DNA of 43,764 bases from Labilithrix sp. (GTDB lineage Bacteria > Myxococcota_A > Polyangia > Polyangiales > Polyangiaceae), in NCBI GenBank assembly GCA_019637195.1, contig JAHBWA010000070.1:1-43764 (forward strand), given 5' to 3'. A program made the position numbers and the translations under genes. The notes under the pieces were generated by a model. The model ran no database searches. It saw nothing but the letters and a program-made list of their open reading frames with translations, and was not told the DNA's origin. Of this stretch, positions 23,389 through 34,442 are shown one piece after another (positions within the stretch are counted from its first letter, which is position 1; each line of letters begins with the position of its first letter).

Positions 23389-26300
23389 TCAGACGCGCGC
23401 GGCGCCGCGCGGGATCGAGGCCTTCGCCGTCTTCTTGCGATCGAAGATGCGGACGCGCCGGACGAGCAGATCGACGAGGTAGACCGCGAGCGCCGCGCCG
23501 ATGAAGCGCGACCAGAGGTCCTGGTGGTAACGGATGGACTCGCCCGCGGAGTCGAAGACGTCCTTCGGCGACGGGTCCATCCGCCCGCCGGTCACGAGCG
23601 CCGTGCGCGAGAGCGTGACGAGGTCGGGCGCGAGCGCGAGGTACTCGCGCGGGTACGGGTTCGTCACGTGGCCGTAGCTCTCCGCGACCTGCACGCTCTT
23701 CTGCCCGCCCTTGCCGTCGTCGACGCCCTTCTCGAGGCTCGCGTGCAGGAGGAACGATCCGAAGCGCTCGAGCGGGAAGTCCGACTCGTAGCGCCCCGGC
23801 GCGGTCTGCTTCATCGTCACCTTGCGCGTCTCGCCGTTCGGCTGCGGGCCGGTGACGGTGAGCTTGGCGTCGAGGCCGTTCTGGAAGCGATCGTCGCCGC
23901 CGATCGCGTCGATCGACGCCTTCACGCGGCCGGTCGCCGGATCGATCGAGCACGCCATGTCGTACTGCTGGCGCTTCTTCTGGCGCATGTGCTCGCGCAC
24001 GAGCTGACCCCAGAACTGGCCGTAGCCCGGCCAGCGGAGCCACTCGACGGCCCAGAGGTTCTTCACGTCGCTCGTCCACGCGAGCGACCAGCCGAGGCCC
24101 ACGTGCCAGCGCGCGAGGATCGGCTCGGCGACCTCGCTCTGGAGGATCTCCTGCGCCGGCGGCGGCTTCATCTTGGTCGCGACGTAGCCGTGGAGGAAGG
24201 GGGCAGACGCCATGTCGACGCCGCGGAGGAAGTCGGCGGGCGAGACGACCTTCGGCTGGAAGTACTCCTCGACCGCGGCGTTGCGGCTGACCATCTCCGT
24301 CTCGCGCGTGAAGACGCGCGGGAGCTGCTGCGGGTCCATGACCTTGTAGAGACGACCGCCGCCGAGATCGCTGATCATCCGGAGCAACCCCTCGTCGATG
24401 CCGCTCCCGAGGCCGACCGAGGTGACGGTGATCCCCTCGGCCGACATCGCCTGGACGAGATCGCGGATGCCGTTGTGCGACGCCTGGCCGTCGGTGAGGA
24501 GGATGACGTGCTTTCTCCGCGCCCGGGTCGACGTGAGCGACTGGTAGGCAGCGTCGAGCGCGCCGAAGATCTCGGTGCCGCCGCCCGCCTGGATGCGCGC
24601 GATGTCGCCCTGGATGCGCGCGCGGTGCTTCGCCGCCGTCATCCGGACGACGCGCGTGGGGGCGGAGTCGAACGCGATCACCTCGATGAGGTCGTCCGAA
24701 GAGAGCGTGTCCGCCGTCGCCTTGGCCGCCGCCTTCGCCATCTCCATCGGGAGGCCGCTCATCGATCCCGAGCGGTCGAGCACGAGCACCATCGCGACCT
24801 GGGGCTCGTCGCGCTTCTTCTCCGAGTCCATCCGCACCGGGAGGATCCGCTCGATGGTGGTGTGGTTCCACCCGCCGAGGCCGAAGCCCGCCTCCCCGCC
24901 GGCGAAGAGGAACCCGCCGCCGAGATCGCGCACGTAGCTCTCGATCGCGTCCTGCTGCGTGAGCGAGACGGCCTCGGCGGGCGCGTCGGAGAGGATCACG
25001 AAGTCGTAGCGTTCGAGCTCGCGGATCGACGACGGGATCTCGCGCGGAGAGCGGACGTCGACGTCGAACTCCTGCGCCGAGAGCGCCGAGGCGAGGTAGG
25101 TCGCGCGCGCGGTGTTGCCCTCCGAGTAGAGGACCGACGGCCGCCCCGGCACGGCGACGCTGACGGCGAAGCGGTTGTTCTCCCTGAAGCGGTCCTCCGG
25201 GATGTCCGAGAGGTCCAGCGCGTAGGTCACCTCGCCGGCGACGCGGACGACGCTCTTGAACGTGACGTCGTTGTCCCCCGCCTTGAGCTCGACGTCGCGG
25301 ATGCCGTCGAGACCGTTGATCGCCTCGCCCTGCTTCAGCGTGGCGCGGACCTTCTGCGGCCGCGACGAGAAGATGTTCGCGTGGAGGTTGAACGGCTCAC
25401 CGACGCGGACCTTCTCCGGGATCCGGAGATCGCGGAGGGCGACCTCGCCCGGCACGGGCCGGTGGTAGGGCACGGTGAAGACGCGGACGCCGAACGCGCG
25501 CGCGCGGTTCGCCTCGGCGAGGATGTCGCCGTCCGTCTGCACGCCGTCGGAGAACACGACCGCGCGACGGAGGTAGCCCGACGGATAGAGCCCGTAGGCC
25601 AGCTGCATCGCGCTGGCGATGTCGGTCGCGGCGCCGAGGCCCGTGCGGTTCTTGGTCGGTACGCCGTCCGAAGACGGCGGGAGATCGTGGCGCTCGAGCG
25701 CCGGCGCCTCCTTCGCGTCGTCCGCGATCGGGACGACGCGCGGGCGCTTGGCGAACGTGACGACGCGGACGATCGCGTCCTCGGGCTTGTCCGAGAGGCC
25801 CTTCGTGATCTCGGCGCGCGCGTCCTCGATCGCCGCGTCGGGCACCGACTCGGAGACGTCGACGAGGTAGACCGTCGCCACCTTCTCCGTCGTCGCCGTG
25901 CGCGCGAGGCGCGAGAGCCCGAGCGCCAGGAGCGCGACGAACGCGATGCGGAGGACGACCGAGAGGATCCGCTGCGGCAGCGGCAGGTCGGCGAGGCTCC
26001 GGCCGATCATCCAGAAGAAGAACGGCGTCAGCAGCGCCAGGCCGAGCATCTTCGGCGAGAGCAGCTCGTAGTCGGTGCCGCCGCGCGCGAACGAGAGCGT
26101 CGCCGCGGGCGCGTTCAGCACTGCCCGCCAGTAGATCCACACCCCGGCGAGTCCGACGACGCCCCCGACGACCGCGAAGGCGATCCGCGCGTGCTCGACC
26201 TCGCGCTTCGCCCGGAGCTGGAGCGCGAGGTCGACCAGGGCCCGGACGGCGACCCAGGCGCATCCGGCCGCGAGCGCGCCCGTCAGGAGCAGATCGGTCC

Positions 26301-26421
26301 GCTGCGTGAGGAAGCTCCAGACGAGCCCCTTGGTCAGCTTGTTCGAGACGAACACGCCGATCGCGACCGCCGCGACGACGACGGCGGCGATCCCGAAGCG
26401 CGTCCGCGCGGGGAGGCTCAT
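23389..26421 (-). CDS. Large membrane protein, two VWA domains and GATase-like
   Basis: 1010 aa. Four to five membrane helices in the first 175 residues, a first von Willebrand A domain (MIDAS Asp188-x-Ser190-x-Ser192 in LVDVSES), a beta-rich segment, a glutamine-amidotransferase-like Rossmann segment (about 425-510: VLYSEGNTAR, DFVILSDAP, GGGFLFAGGE), a second VWA domain (Asp549-x-Ser551-x-Ser553 in LDRSGSM), and a last helix near the C-terminus (FIGAALAVYLVDLL). VWA domains bind partners through a metal ion. The ATG overlaps the upstream BatA-like gene stop by 4 bp (ATGA). Last gene of the MoxR operon. Resembles the large VWA proteins of aerotolerance-type clusters; function of the group is uncertain. 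Confidence 0.85.
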   Translation of the reverse strand: MSLPARTRFGIAAVVVAAVAIGVFVSNKLTKGLVWSFLTQRTDLLLTGALAAGCAWVAVRALVDLALQLRAKREVEHARIAFAVVGGVVGLAGVWIYWRAVLNAPAATLSFARGGTDYELLSPKMLGLALLTPFFFWMIGRSLADLPLPQRILSVVLRIAFVALLALGLSRLARTATTEKVATVYLVDVSESVPDAAIEDARAEITKGLSDKPEDAIVRVVTFAKRPRVVPIADDAKEAPALERHDLPPSSDGVPTKNRTGLGAATDIASAMQLAYGLYPSGYLRRAVVFSDGVQTDGDILAEANRARAFGVRVFTVPYHRPVPGEVALRDLRIPEKVRVGEPFNLHANIFSSRPQKVRATLKQGEAINGLDGIRDVELKAGDNDVTFKSVVRVAGEVTYALDLSDIPEDRFRENNRFAVSVAVPGRPSVLYSEGNTARATYLASALSAQEFDVDVRSPREIPSSIRELERYDFVILSDAPAEAVSLTQQDAIESYVRDLGGGFLFAGGEAGFGLGGWNHTTIERILPVRMDSEKKRDEPQVAMVLVLDRSGSMSGLPMEMAKAAAKATADTLSSDDLIEVIAFDSAPTRVVRMTAAKHRARIQGDIARIQAGGGTEIFGALDAAYQSLTSTRARRKHVILLTDGQASHNGIRDLVQAMSAEGITVTSVGLGSGIDEGLLRMISDLGGGRLYKVMDPQQLPRVFTRETEMVSRNAAVEEYFQPKVVSPADFLRGVDMASAPFLHGYVATKMKPPPAQEILQSEVAEPILARWHVGLGWSLAWTSDVKNLWAVEWLRWPGYGQFWGQLVREHMRQKKRQQYDMACSIDPATGRVKASIDAIGGDDRFQNGLDAKLTVTGPQPNGETRKVTMKQTAPGRYESDFPLERFGSFLLHASLEKGVDDGKGGQKSVQVAESYGHVTNPYPREYLALAPDLVTLSRTALVTGGRMDPSPKDVFDSAGESIRYHQDLWSRFIGAALAVYLVDLLVRRVRIFDRKKTAKASIPRGAARV

Positions 26422-28430
26422 ACCGTGATCCTCCGGTGGTACGTGATCCACTCGATCGCCGTGAGGACGAGCGCGGCGATGAGCAGGTAGATCCAGATCT
26501 CGCGGCGCACACCGATCTGGAAGCCCGAGAGCGTGCCGGCCTTCTTCCCGTCGACGACGAGCTCCTTCGCGGGCTCGATCGAGCTCTCCTCGGCGTCGAG
26601 GAGGTTCGCGGCGAAGGCCGCCGTCGTGCTCGGCGCGCCGCCCTTGTCCGTCGCGTCCTTGGCCGACGGAGGCGGCGCGTCGCCGGGCTCGAGGTCCTTC
26701 GCCGGATCGAGCCCCTCGGCGCCCGCGAGCTCGTAGAAGCCGGCGTGCTCGCCGAGGTAGACCGCGCGCCCCTCGTGGACGGGGACGACGACCTCGCCGC
26801 CGCTCGGCGTCTTCAGCTTGGCCTGACCGGTCTGGCTGACCACCGGCACGCGCCAGACGTCGCCCGTGCGGAAGCTCGAGATGTACTGAGCGTCCTCGTC
26901 GGTGAAGAAGTTGACGCTGTTGAGCAGGAGCAGCGGCCACGCGACGCGGAGCGGGAGATCGCTGTCGCGGACGTCGAAGCCCATCGCGACGAACTTGTAG
27001 CCGCCGCGCTGGCCCGTCACGAGGATCGGGCCGTCGACGCTGGCGCCCACCACCTTGTCGCCGGGCTGCGGCACGAGCTTCCTGCCGCGCGCGATGTTGA
27101 CGTCGTCGAGCGCCGTCCAGCGGACGATCGGGTGCTTGCGCTCGATGCGGTCGAAGCCCGGGCTCTTGAGGTCCGTCTCCACCTTCACGGGCGAGCCGGG
27201 GCCGCGCGGATCGAGGTAGATCGCGTGGGCGCGCGGGGCGTCGGCGGGCGTGGCGCCGTCGAAGATGACGACGTCGTGGCGGAGGCCGCTCGGCGCGATC
27301 TTCTCGGCGTACGCGCGCGGCGAGGCGAGCTCGACGTCGAGGTACTCGTCGAGCAGGAGCGCGGCCTCGAGGTACGTGTTGCCCGGCGTGACGACGAGCA
27401 CCTTGGCGCGGCGTCGCTCCGGCAGGAGCGCGTAGGCGCGATCGTCCGCCGGGAGCTCGTCGACGCTGCCCGGGAGCGGCGCGAGGCGGGCCTCGAGCGC
27501 GCGGCTCGCGCCCGAGAGGTTCGGGTAGAAGCGCGGGAGGCGCTCGCCGGGCTTGAGGCGCAGCTTCGTGAGGTCGACGAGCTGCCCGCGCTCGCCCGGC
27601 GCGTCCGTCGTCGTCGGATCAGCGAAGAGTGACAGCTCCACGTCCTCGGTCTCCGGTCCGGTGTTGGTGACCTCCAGCATCACCTCGTAGCGGCTCTTGT
27701 CGAGCGGGTAGCGCCGCACCGAGAACGCCGTGATGCCGACGTTCCGGACGCCGCGGCCGATCGGGATGTACGACAGCTTGACGTCGTCGCCGAGCCGCAC
27801 CTTGCCGGAGGCGTCGACCGCCTCTCCAAGGCGCCCGTCGGAGACGACGACGATCTCGGCGTTCTCGACGCCGCGGAGCGAGTCGGTCGCGAAGCGCAGC
27901 GCCCGCGGGAAGTCCGCGCGCGCGTCCGTCGCCTTGATCGTGTCGAGCGCGCGCTCGAGCTCCGAGGTGTCCGAGCTCGTCGGTCCGAGCGGCGTGATCG
28001 CCGCGTCCATCTGGGCGATCAGCATCCGGTCCGATCCGCCGAGGCCGCGGATCACCTTCTTCACCTCGTCCTTCGCCGCCTCGAGCCGGTTCGCCGCCGG
28101 CGCCACGTCGGTCGCCTGCATCGACGCGCTCGCGTCGACGATGACCACGAGGTTCCGGCCCTTGATCAGCGTCGCCGCCGCGCGCGGATCGCCCAGCGCG
28201 AAGGCGAGCAGCGCCAGCAGCGCCAGCTGCACGAGCAGCGACAAGAGCCGCTTCAACCGCGAGAAGAGGCTCGTCGCCTCCTTGTCGCGCAGGATCTTCT
28301 CCCACAGCTTGGAGAACGGCACGGCCACCGTCCGCCGCCGCAGCTTCAAGATGTAGAGCGCCGTCGCGAACGCCGCGGCCGCGCCGAAGATCGCCGCCAG
28401 CTGCGCGAAGCCGAGGCCCGCGAGGATCAT
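26418..28430 (-). CDS. BatA-like membrane protein with VWA domain
   Basis: 670 aa. N-terminal helix (about 8-28), KLRRRTVAVPFSKLWEK (the BatA signature), a second helix (about 62-80), then a VWA domain with intact MIDAS Asp99-x-Ser101-x-Ser103 in IVDASASM. A long beta-rich middle and an amidotransferase-like segment (RAKVLVVTPGN, HDVVIFDGATP) follow, with a C-terminal helix (IWIYLLIAALVLTAIEW). Architecture parallels the downstream 1010-aa protein, which suggests an old duplication. It is 28 nt after the DUF58 gene and overlaps the next by 4 bp. Likely part of a MoxR-served envelope complex. Confidence 0.86.
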   Translation of the reverse strand: MILAGLGFAQLAAIFGAAAAFATALYILKLRRRTVAVPFSKLWEKILRDKEATSLFSRLKRLLSLLVQLALLALLAFALGDPRAAATLIKGRNLVVIVDASASMQATDVAPAANRLEAAKDEVKKVIRGLGGSDRMLIAQMDAAITPLGPTSSDTSELERALDTIKATDARADFPRALRFATDSLRGVENAEIVVVSDGRLGEAVDASGKVRLGDDVKLSYIPIGRGVRNVGITAFSVRRYPLDKSRYEVMLEVTNTGPETEDVELSLFADPTTTDAPGERGQLVDLTKLRLKPGERLPRFYPNLSGASRALEARLAPLPGSVDELPADDRAYALLPERRRAKVLVVTPGNTYLEAALLLDEYLDVELASPRAYAEKIAPSGLRHDVVIFDGATPADAPRAHAIYLDPRGPGSPVKVETDLKSPGFDRIERKHPIVRWTALDDVNIARGRKLVPQPGDKVVGASVDGPILVTGQRGGYKFVAMGFDVRDSDLPLRVAWPLLLLNSVNFFTDEDAQYISSFRTGDVWRVPVVSQTGQAKLKTPSGGEVVVPVHEGRAVYLGEHAGFYELAGAEGLDPAKDLEPGDAPPPSAKDATDKGGAPSTTAAFAANLLDAEESSIEPAKELVVDGKKAGTLSGFQIGVRREIWIYLLIAALVLTAIEWITYHRRITV

Positions 28431-28458
28431 CGCGCTCCTCCAGACGAGGCCGAGGACG

Positions 28459-29380
28459 TCACCGGAGGAACCCTCCGCGGCGGAAGACGCGCAGGATGAG
28501 CTCGTCGAAGGGCGTGTTCACGTCGGCGCGAATGTACGGCACCTGCTTCGACGTGCAGAAGCGATCGATGTCGTCGAGGTACGTCCGGTACACGGCCTCG
28601 AAGCGCTCGAGCACCTTGGCGGTCACGGTGACCTCCCGCTCGTCGCCGGTCTCGCAGTCGTAGAGGAGGACGTCGCCCGAGAGCTTGGGCTTGGCCTCCT
28701 CTTCGTCGACGACGTGGACGACGAAGGGGTCGAACTTGTTGTAGCGAAGGACGTTGATCCCGCGCTCGAAGCCCTTCGGATCGTAGAGATCGCTCGCGAG
28801 CACGACGAGACCGCGGCGCTTGTTCTGCGCGACGAACGTCTTGAGCGCGTCCTCGAGATCGGTCTGCCCCTCGGGCTCGAGCTCCTTGAGGAAGCGAAAC
28901 ACCTTGAAGATGCGCGCCTTGCCGCGCGTCGCGGGCATGCGATCGAGGACCTTGTCGGTGGTCGAGACGATGCTGACGCGGTCGAGGTTGGCGAGGCCGA
29001 CGTACGCCAGCGCCGCGGCGACGCGCTTCGCGTAGCGGAGCTTCTTCGCGCCGCCGAAGCCCATCGACGTGCTCGCGTCGACGATGAAGTAGATGGCGAG
29101 GTCCTCCTCCTCCTCGTAGAGGCGGAGCAAGAGGCGGTCGAAGCGCTGGTAGACGTTCCAGTCGAGGTAGCGGAAGTCGTCGCCCGGCTGGTAGTCGCGG
29201 TGGTCGGCGAACTCGACGCCGGAGCCGCTCTTCTTCGTGCGGCGCTCGGCGCGCATGCGCCCGGCGAAGACGCGCTTCGAGACGAGCGCGAGGTAGTCGA
29301 GCTTGCGCTGGAAGTCGTCGTCGAACAGATCGTCGGAGGACGACTTCGCTACCGCGGGCCCGCGCCGGCCGAGGACCGCG

Positions 29381-29394
<14 letters not shown>
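28459..29394 (-). CDS. DUF58 protein with VWA-type core
   Basis: 311 aa from GTG 29394. AGGAG 4 nt upstream favours this start over GTG 29409. The DUF58 block is clear: DHRDYQPGDDFRYLDWNVYQRFDRLLLRLYEEEEDL, followed by a VWA-like core with MIDAS-type IVDASTSMGFGG. No membrane segment. DUF58 proteins are the standard partner of MoxR ATPases and are thought to be their substrates or adaptors. It overlaps the end of the moxR gene by 14 bp, which implies coupled translation. Family firm; biochemical role undefined. Confidence 0.9.
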
Positions 29395-30457
<1,063 letters not shown>

Positions 30458-30515
30458 GTGTCAGTGCCTTCAATGGTTGGGGATCGTCATGCTCGAACGA
30501 ACGAGCGAGTGAGCT

Positions 30516-32582
30516 TCAGGGGGCCGGGGGTGCGGGCGGGGGCGGAGCGCCGCCGGCGCCGTCGTCGCGCGGGCGAATGAGCTGGAAGTAGCGCCGCACG
30601 TAGAAGCGGTATCCGCCGGGGATCTCGTCCTTGTCGAGGGCCTCCTCCGCGACCGTGTGGTACTCGCGGTAGACCCTCGTGTAGCCCTTCGACGCGAAGC
30701 CGCGCTCCGCCGCGCCGAGGATCACCTCGCTGCGCGTGCCGCCCTGCCCCGTGTCGTTGCCCTCGACCTGCGTGTCCTGCGTGCCGACCTTCGGGTTCGT
30801 GGCCTTGCCCTGGACGTTGTCGTCGTGGCCGGTGCCCCAGCCCGGGCCCGGCTGGCCCTGACCGCCGCCGCCCTGCCCCTGACCGCCCTGCCCCTGCCCC
30901 TTCGTGATCATCAGGATCTTCTCGCCGTTCGGCCCGAGGATCCACGTCTCGCCCTGGCCGCCGCCTTGGCCTTGGCCCTGCTGGCCCTGACCTTGGCCGT
31001 TCCCGGCTTGCTGGCCCTGGCCCTGACCTTGCTGGCCCTGGCCCTGGCCCTGCTGCCCCTGGCCCTGACCCTGCTGCCCCTGGCCTTGTTGCCCCTGGCC
31101 TTGCTGGCCCTGGCCCTGCTGCCCGCCCTGACCGGGCTGTCCCTGCCCCTGGCCCTGCGCGCGCTGCTGAAAGACGCGGAGGCGCTGCATCTGCCCGGCG
31201 CCGCCCTGCGACTGCTGGCGCATCATCTCGCGGAGCTCCTGGAGCTTCTGCCGGAGCTGCTCCTTCTCCTCCTGCGTCATCTCCTGCTTCGCCATGCGGT
31301 TGATGTCCTGCGCGGCGTTGTCGAGATCGTTGGCCGAGAGGCCGAGATCCTTCATGAGGTCCTCGGCGGCCTTCTGGAGCTCGCGATCGAGCCGATCGAG
31401 CTCGCGCTGCGTCTTCTGCTGCTGCTCGTGCTCACGGTCGAGCCGCTCGAGCTCGCGCTCCTTCTTCTGGAGGAGGCTCTTTTCCTGCTCGCTGGCGCCC
31501 GCGTCGCCCTGCTTCTGCTTTTGCTTGAGGAGGTCCTGCTTGAGCTCCTCGCGCTTCGCGGCGAGCGCCTCCGCGCGCTTCGCCTGGTCCTCGCTCGCCT
31601 TCTTCAGCGCTTCGCGCAGCTTCTCGAGCTGCGCCTTGTCGACGCCGCCCTTGTTCTGGTCTTCGCGGAGCTTCTTCGCGAGGTCCTTCAGCGCCTTCTC
31701 CGCGGCGTCGAGGTTCTTGTCCGAGAGCGCCTCGCCGGTGGGCTTCGACAGCTCGCTCTTCTTGAGCTCCTCGCCCATCTTCTTCAGCGCTTCTTCGAGC
31801 GCCTTGGCGTCGGCCTCGCGGCCCTGGAGGAGCTTGTCCTCGAGCTGCTGCATGCGGCGGAACGCCTCCGTCCGATCGAGCCGCTTGTTCGCGAGGTCCT
31901 CGATGAGCTGGTTGAACTCCTGGGTCGCGGCCTTCGCCTCGTCGGTCTGCAGCCGCTGGTCGATCTCGCGGAGGAACTCGCGCATCGCGTCGAGATCGTC
32001 CTGCGTCACGTCGACGGCGTCGATCGTCTTGGCGTTCGCGATCGGCTCGTGCCGGCGCACCTCGAAGACCGCTATGACGGCGACGGCCGCGCACATCGCG
32101 AGGAGGAAGGGCCACTCGCGCGGCGACTGCATCGGAACCGCGCGAGAGGGGTCCACGCGCTTGGCGTGATCCAGCGCGTCGTCGATCGCCGCCAGCATGA
32201 ACGGCGTACGCTCCTCGCGCGTGAGCTCGCCGAAGGAGAGCGCGCTCGAGAGGCGATCGGCCAGGCCGTGGAAGCGATCCAGGGCGACGGCGCCGGCGCG
32301 CCGCGGCAGGCGACGCGCGTAAGCCACGGCCGCGGCGACGAAGACCTGGGCGACCGCGATCGCCAGGCCGATCCGGCAGGCGCGCTCACCGAGGAGGCCG
32401 ACCTTGCGGAGGACGAGGAGGACGGCGATGGCGACGAGGCCGCCCGCGAGCGCCTTGGCGGCCCAGAGGATGGCGCGCCGTGTGCGGAGACGTCGTTCGG
32501 CCCGCTGGGCCGGCCGCTCGATCGGCTCCAGCGAGGGCACGCGGCTCGGCGTGGGCGGCTCAGCGAGGGCTTCGGAGGTCAT
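30516..32582 (-). CDS. Membrane protein with coiled coil and Gln/Gly-rich tract
   Basis: 688 aa, DUF4175-like in layout. Helices at about 38-58, 72-90 and 155-175, then a long charged coiled coil (about 195-455) rich in Lys/Glu/Gln heptads, an almost pure Gln-Gly tract (about 465-560), and a folded C-terminal part (TRSEVILGAAERGFASKGYTRVYREYHTVAEEALDKDEIPGGYRFYVRRYF) ending Pro-rich. The coiled coil would project into the periplasm. First gene of the five-gene MoxR operon. GGAAAGAG upstream is a modest Shine-Dalgarno match. Likely a structural spacer or oligomer of the same complex; no enzymatic motif seen. Confidence 0.8.
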   Translation of the reverse strand: MTSEALAEPPTPSRVPSLEPIERPAQRAERRLRTRRAILWAAKALAGGLVAIAVLLVLRKVGLLGERACRIGLAIAVAQVFVAAAVAYARRLPRRAGAVALDRFHGLADRLSSALSFGELTREERTPFMLAAIDDALDHAKRVDPSRAVPMQSPREWPFLLAMCAAVAVIAVFEVRRHEPIANAKTIDAVDVTQDDLDAMREFLREIDQRLQTDEAKAATQEFNQLIEDLANKRLDRTEAFRRMQQLEDKLLQGREADAKALEEALKKMGEELKKSELSKPTGEALSDKNLDAAEKALKDLAKKLREDQNKGGVDKAQLEKLREALKKASEDQAKRAEALAAKREELKQDLLKQKQKQGDAGASEQEKSLLQKKERELERLDREHEQQQKTQRELDRLDRELQKAAEDLMKDLGLSANDLDNAAQDINRMAKQEMTQEEKEQLRQKLQELREMMRQQSQGGAGQMQRLRVFQQRAQGQGQGQPGQGGQQGQGQQGQGQQGQGQQGQGQGQQGQGQGQQGQGQGQQAGNGQGQGQQGQGQGGGQGETWILGPNGEKILMITKGQGQGGQGQGGGGQGQPGPGWGTGHDDNVQGKATNPKVGTQDTQVEGNDTGQGGTRSEVILGAAERGFASKGYTRVYREYHTVAEEALDKDEIPGGYRFYVRRYFQLIRPRDDGAGGAPPPPAPPAP
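30951..31165. repeat. Low-complexity Gln/Gly-coding repeat
   Basis: Repeated CCCTGGCC/CCCTGCTG/CCTTGGCC hexamer-to-nonamer units encode (QGQGQ)n on the minus strand. Prone to length change by slippage. Confidence 0.85.
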
Positions 32583-32910
32583 CCTGGTCTCTTTCCAAGG
32601 TTCTCTCTCTCGTCGCTCGTGTCAGCCCCCGAACTCGCCGGACTCCCTCGTGGGTGGCGGAAGCCCCCATGCCGTTTCCCTTCGACGTACGACCCGTCAC
32701 GAAGTTCCGTCGTGGGTCGGCGGATCGATCGACGAAACGCTCATCCTCTCCATGTCCTTACATCGTAGCAGGGATCCCGAGCCGGGGAGGCCACCTCTCC
32801 AGAGACCGTACGCCGGTGGCGGGCCGCTTCATTCCCGTCTGCGCGCCGTCGTCGCGAGCAAGCGCGACTGAGGCATCGTGCCGGAGTCGCCGCGGCAGCG
32901 CGGCCTGGGT
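32583..32910. other. Intergenic region upstream of the MoxR operon
   Basis: About 330 bp between divergent genes. A near-repeat of CTCGTGGGTGGCGG and CGTCGTGGGTCGGCGG is visible. No open frame is convincing. It must hold the leftward operon promoter, which I cannot place. Confidence 0.4.
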
Positions 32911-32916
32911 TAGTAT
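32911..32916 (+). promoter_or_regulatory. -10-like TAGTAT before the Nudix gene
   Basis: TAGTAT ends 9 nt before GTG 32926, with no Shine-Dalgarno sequence; suggests a leaderless transcript. Confidence 0.5.
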
Positions 32917-32925
32917 CCGCCCTCC

Positions 32926-33540
32926 GTGGCGTTGCTTCCGGAGCTCCCCAAGGTCGCGCTCGACGTCGTCGCCGATCGTTCCGACGAGCGCGAAGGCTTC
33001 CTCGCCCTCCACCGCTACGAGCTCGCCCTCGGCGGCGGCCGCTCGTTCCGCTACGACATCGTGACCCGACGTGCGCTCGACGCGGCGGTCATGGCGGCGC
33101 ATCACCTCGACGCGTCGGGCGCCCCGTGCGTCTACCTGCGGAGCGCGGTGAGGCCGCCGGTGGTGCTCCGCGACGCGCCCTCCGCCGGCGCGCTGTGGGA
33201 GCTGCCCGCGGGCCTGATCGAGCCGGGCGAGGCGCCGGACGCCGCGGCGGCGCGCGAGCTCGAGGAGGAGCTCGGCTTCGTGGTCCGCGCCGACGCGATG
33301 CAACCGCTCGGTCCGAGCGCCTTCCCGGCGCCCGCGTTCATCGCCGAGCGGCACCACTTCTTCCACGTCCGCGTCGACCCGGGGACGCGCAGGGAGCCGG
33401 GCGGCGACGGCTCACCGCTCGAGGAGGGCGCGCACGTCGTGAGCGTCCCGCTGGAGCGCGCGCTCGCGGCCTGCCGGGCGGGCGAGGTCGCCGACGCGAA
33501 GACCGAGCTCGCCCTCCGCAGGCTCGCCGAGATCCTCTGA
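32926..33540 (+). CDS. Nudix hydrolase, ADP-ribose pyrophosphatase-like
   Basis: 204 aa. A complete Nudix box runs from Gly96 to Phe118 (GLIEPGE...REL-EEELGF), which binds Mg2+ and hydrolyses X-linked nucleoside diphosphates. The preceding WELPAGLIEPGE is typical of ADP-ribose/NADH-type enzymes (NudF group). GTG start. It ends 2 bp before the NAD kinase ATG, so both are in one operon, which points to pyridine-nucleotide turnover. Substrate not provable from sequence. Confidence 0.88.
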   Translation: MALLPELPKVALDVVADRSDEREGFLALHRYELALGGGRSFRYDIVTRRALDAAVMAAHHLDASGAPCVYLRSAVRPPVVLRDAPSAGALWELPAGLIEPGEAPDAAAARELEEELGFVVRADAMQPLGPSAFPAPAFIAERHHFFHVRVDPGTRREPGGDGSPLEEGAHVVSVPLERALAACRAGEVADAKTELALRRLAEIL

Positions 33541-33542
33541 TC

Positions 33543-34442
33543 ATGGCACGACGCAGGAAGCCGAGGGTCGCGGTCGTCGTCAAGCGGACGACCTACCGCA
33601 AGTTCGTCCTCGAGGTGCACGATCCGCTCATCGCGCGGCTCCTCCGGCGGCGCGATCCGACCGTCGGCCGCCTCAAGCAGTCGCACGAGGACCACGAGTC
33701 GACGACGCGCGAGGTCGAGGACGCGCTCGACGCGCTCGGCGCCGAGGTCGTCTTCCGCGGCGGGCCGCGCGCGCGTGTCCCGCCGCGCACCGACCTCGTG
33801 GTGACCGTCGGCGGCGACGGCACGCTGCTCGCCGCCTCCCACCTGCTCGGCGACGGCGTCCCGCTCCTCGGCATCAACAGCGCCCCCGGTCACTCCGTCG
33901 GCTTCTTCTGCGGCGCCACGAAGGGCTCCGTGTTGAGGACGCTCGAGCGCGCGCTCGCCGGGGACCTCCCGACGACCGAGCTCACCCGGATGCGCGTCGA
34001 GCTGAACGGCAAGCTCCTCCACGGACGCGTGCTCAACGAGGCGCTCTTCTGCCACTCGTCGCCGGCGGCGACGTCGCGCTACATCCTGAAGCTCCGGTCG
34101 GGCGAAGAGGACCAGCGCTCGAGCGGCCTCTGGATCGGCCCGGCCGCCGGCTCGACGGCGGCGCAGCGGAGCGCCGGCGGGAAGATCCTGCCGCTCGAGT
34201 CCGAGCGCATCCAGTACGTCGTCCGCGAGCCGTACACCCCCGCCGGAGGCCGCTTTCGCTACGCGCGCGGGCTGGTCGAGCCGCGCGAGGAGCTCGTGCT
34301 CCACAGCAAGATGCGCGAGGCGAAGGTGTTCCTCGACGGGCACCGGATCGTCCACTCCGTGACGGTCGGCGACGTCCTCACGATGCGACGAAGCGAGGAG
34401 TCGCTGACCGTCCTCGGCATCGCCCGCAAGCGCCGGGTCTGA
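33543..34442 (+). CDS. nadK: NAD kinase
   Basis: 299 aa ATP-NAD kinase. GGDGTLL (90-96) is the catalytic and substrate-binding motif. GINSAPGHSVGFF, the NE motif in RVLNEALFCH, and GSTAAQRSAGGKILP complete the family set. It makes NADP from NAD. Sits 2 bp after the Nudix gene. The N-terminus has a basic insert (VGRLKQSHEDHES). Directly after its stop the last eight codons plus stop are duplicated. Orientation of the insert and overall size fit proteobacterial-type variants with longer N-terminal regions. Firm. Confidence 0.9.
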   Translation: MARRRKPRVAVVVKRTTYRKFVLEVHDPLIARLLRRRDPTVGRLKQSHEDHESTTREVEDALDALGAEVVFRGGPRARVPPRTDLVVTVGGDGTLLAASHLLGDGVPLLGINSAPGHSVGFFCGATKGSVLRTLERALAGDLPTTELTRMRVELNGKLLHGRVLNEALFCHSSPAATSRYILKLRSGEEDQRSSGLWIGPAAGSTAAQRSAGGKILPLESERIQYVVREPYTPAGGRFRYARGLVEPREELVLHSKMREAKVFLDGHRIVHSVTVGDVLTMRRSEESLTVLGIARKRRV

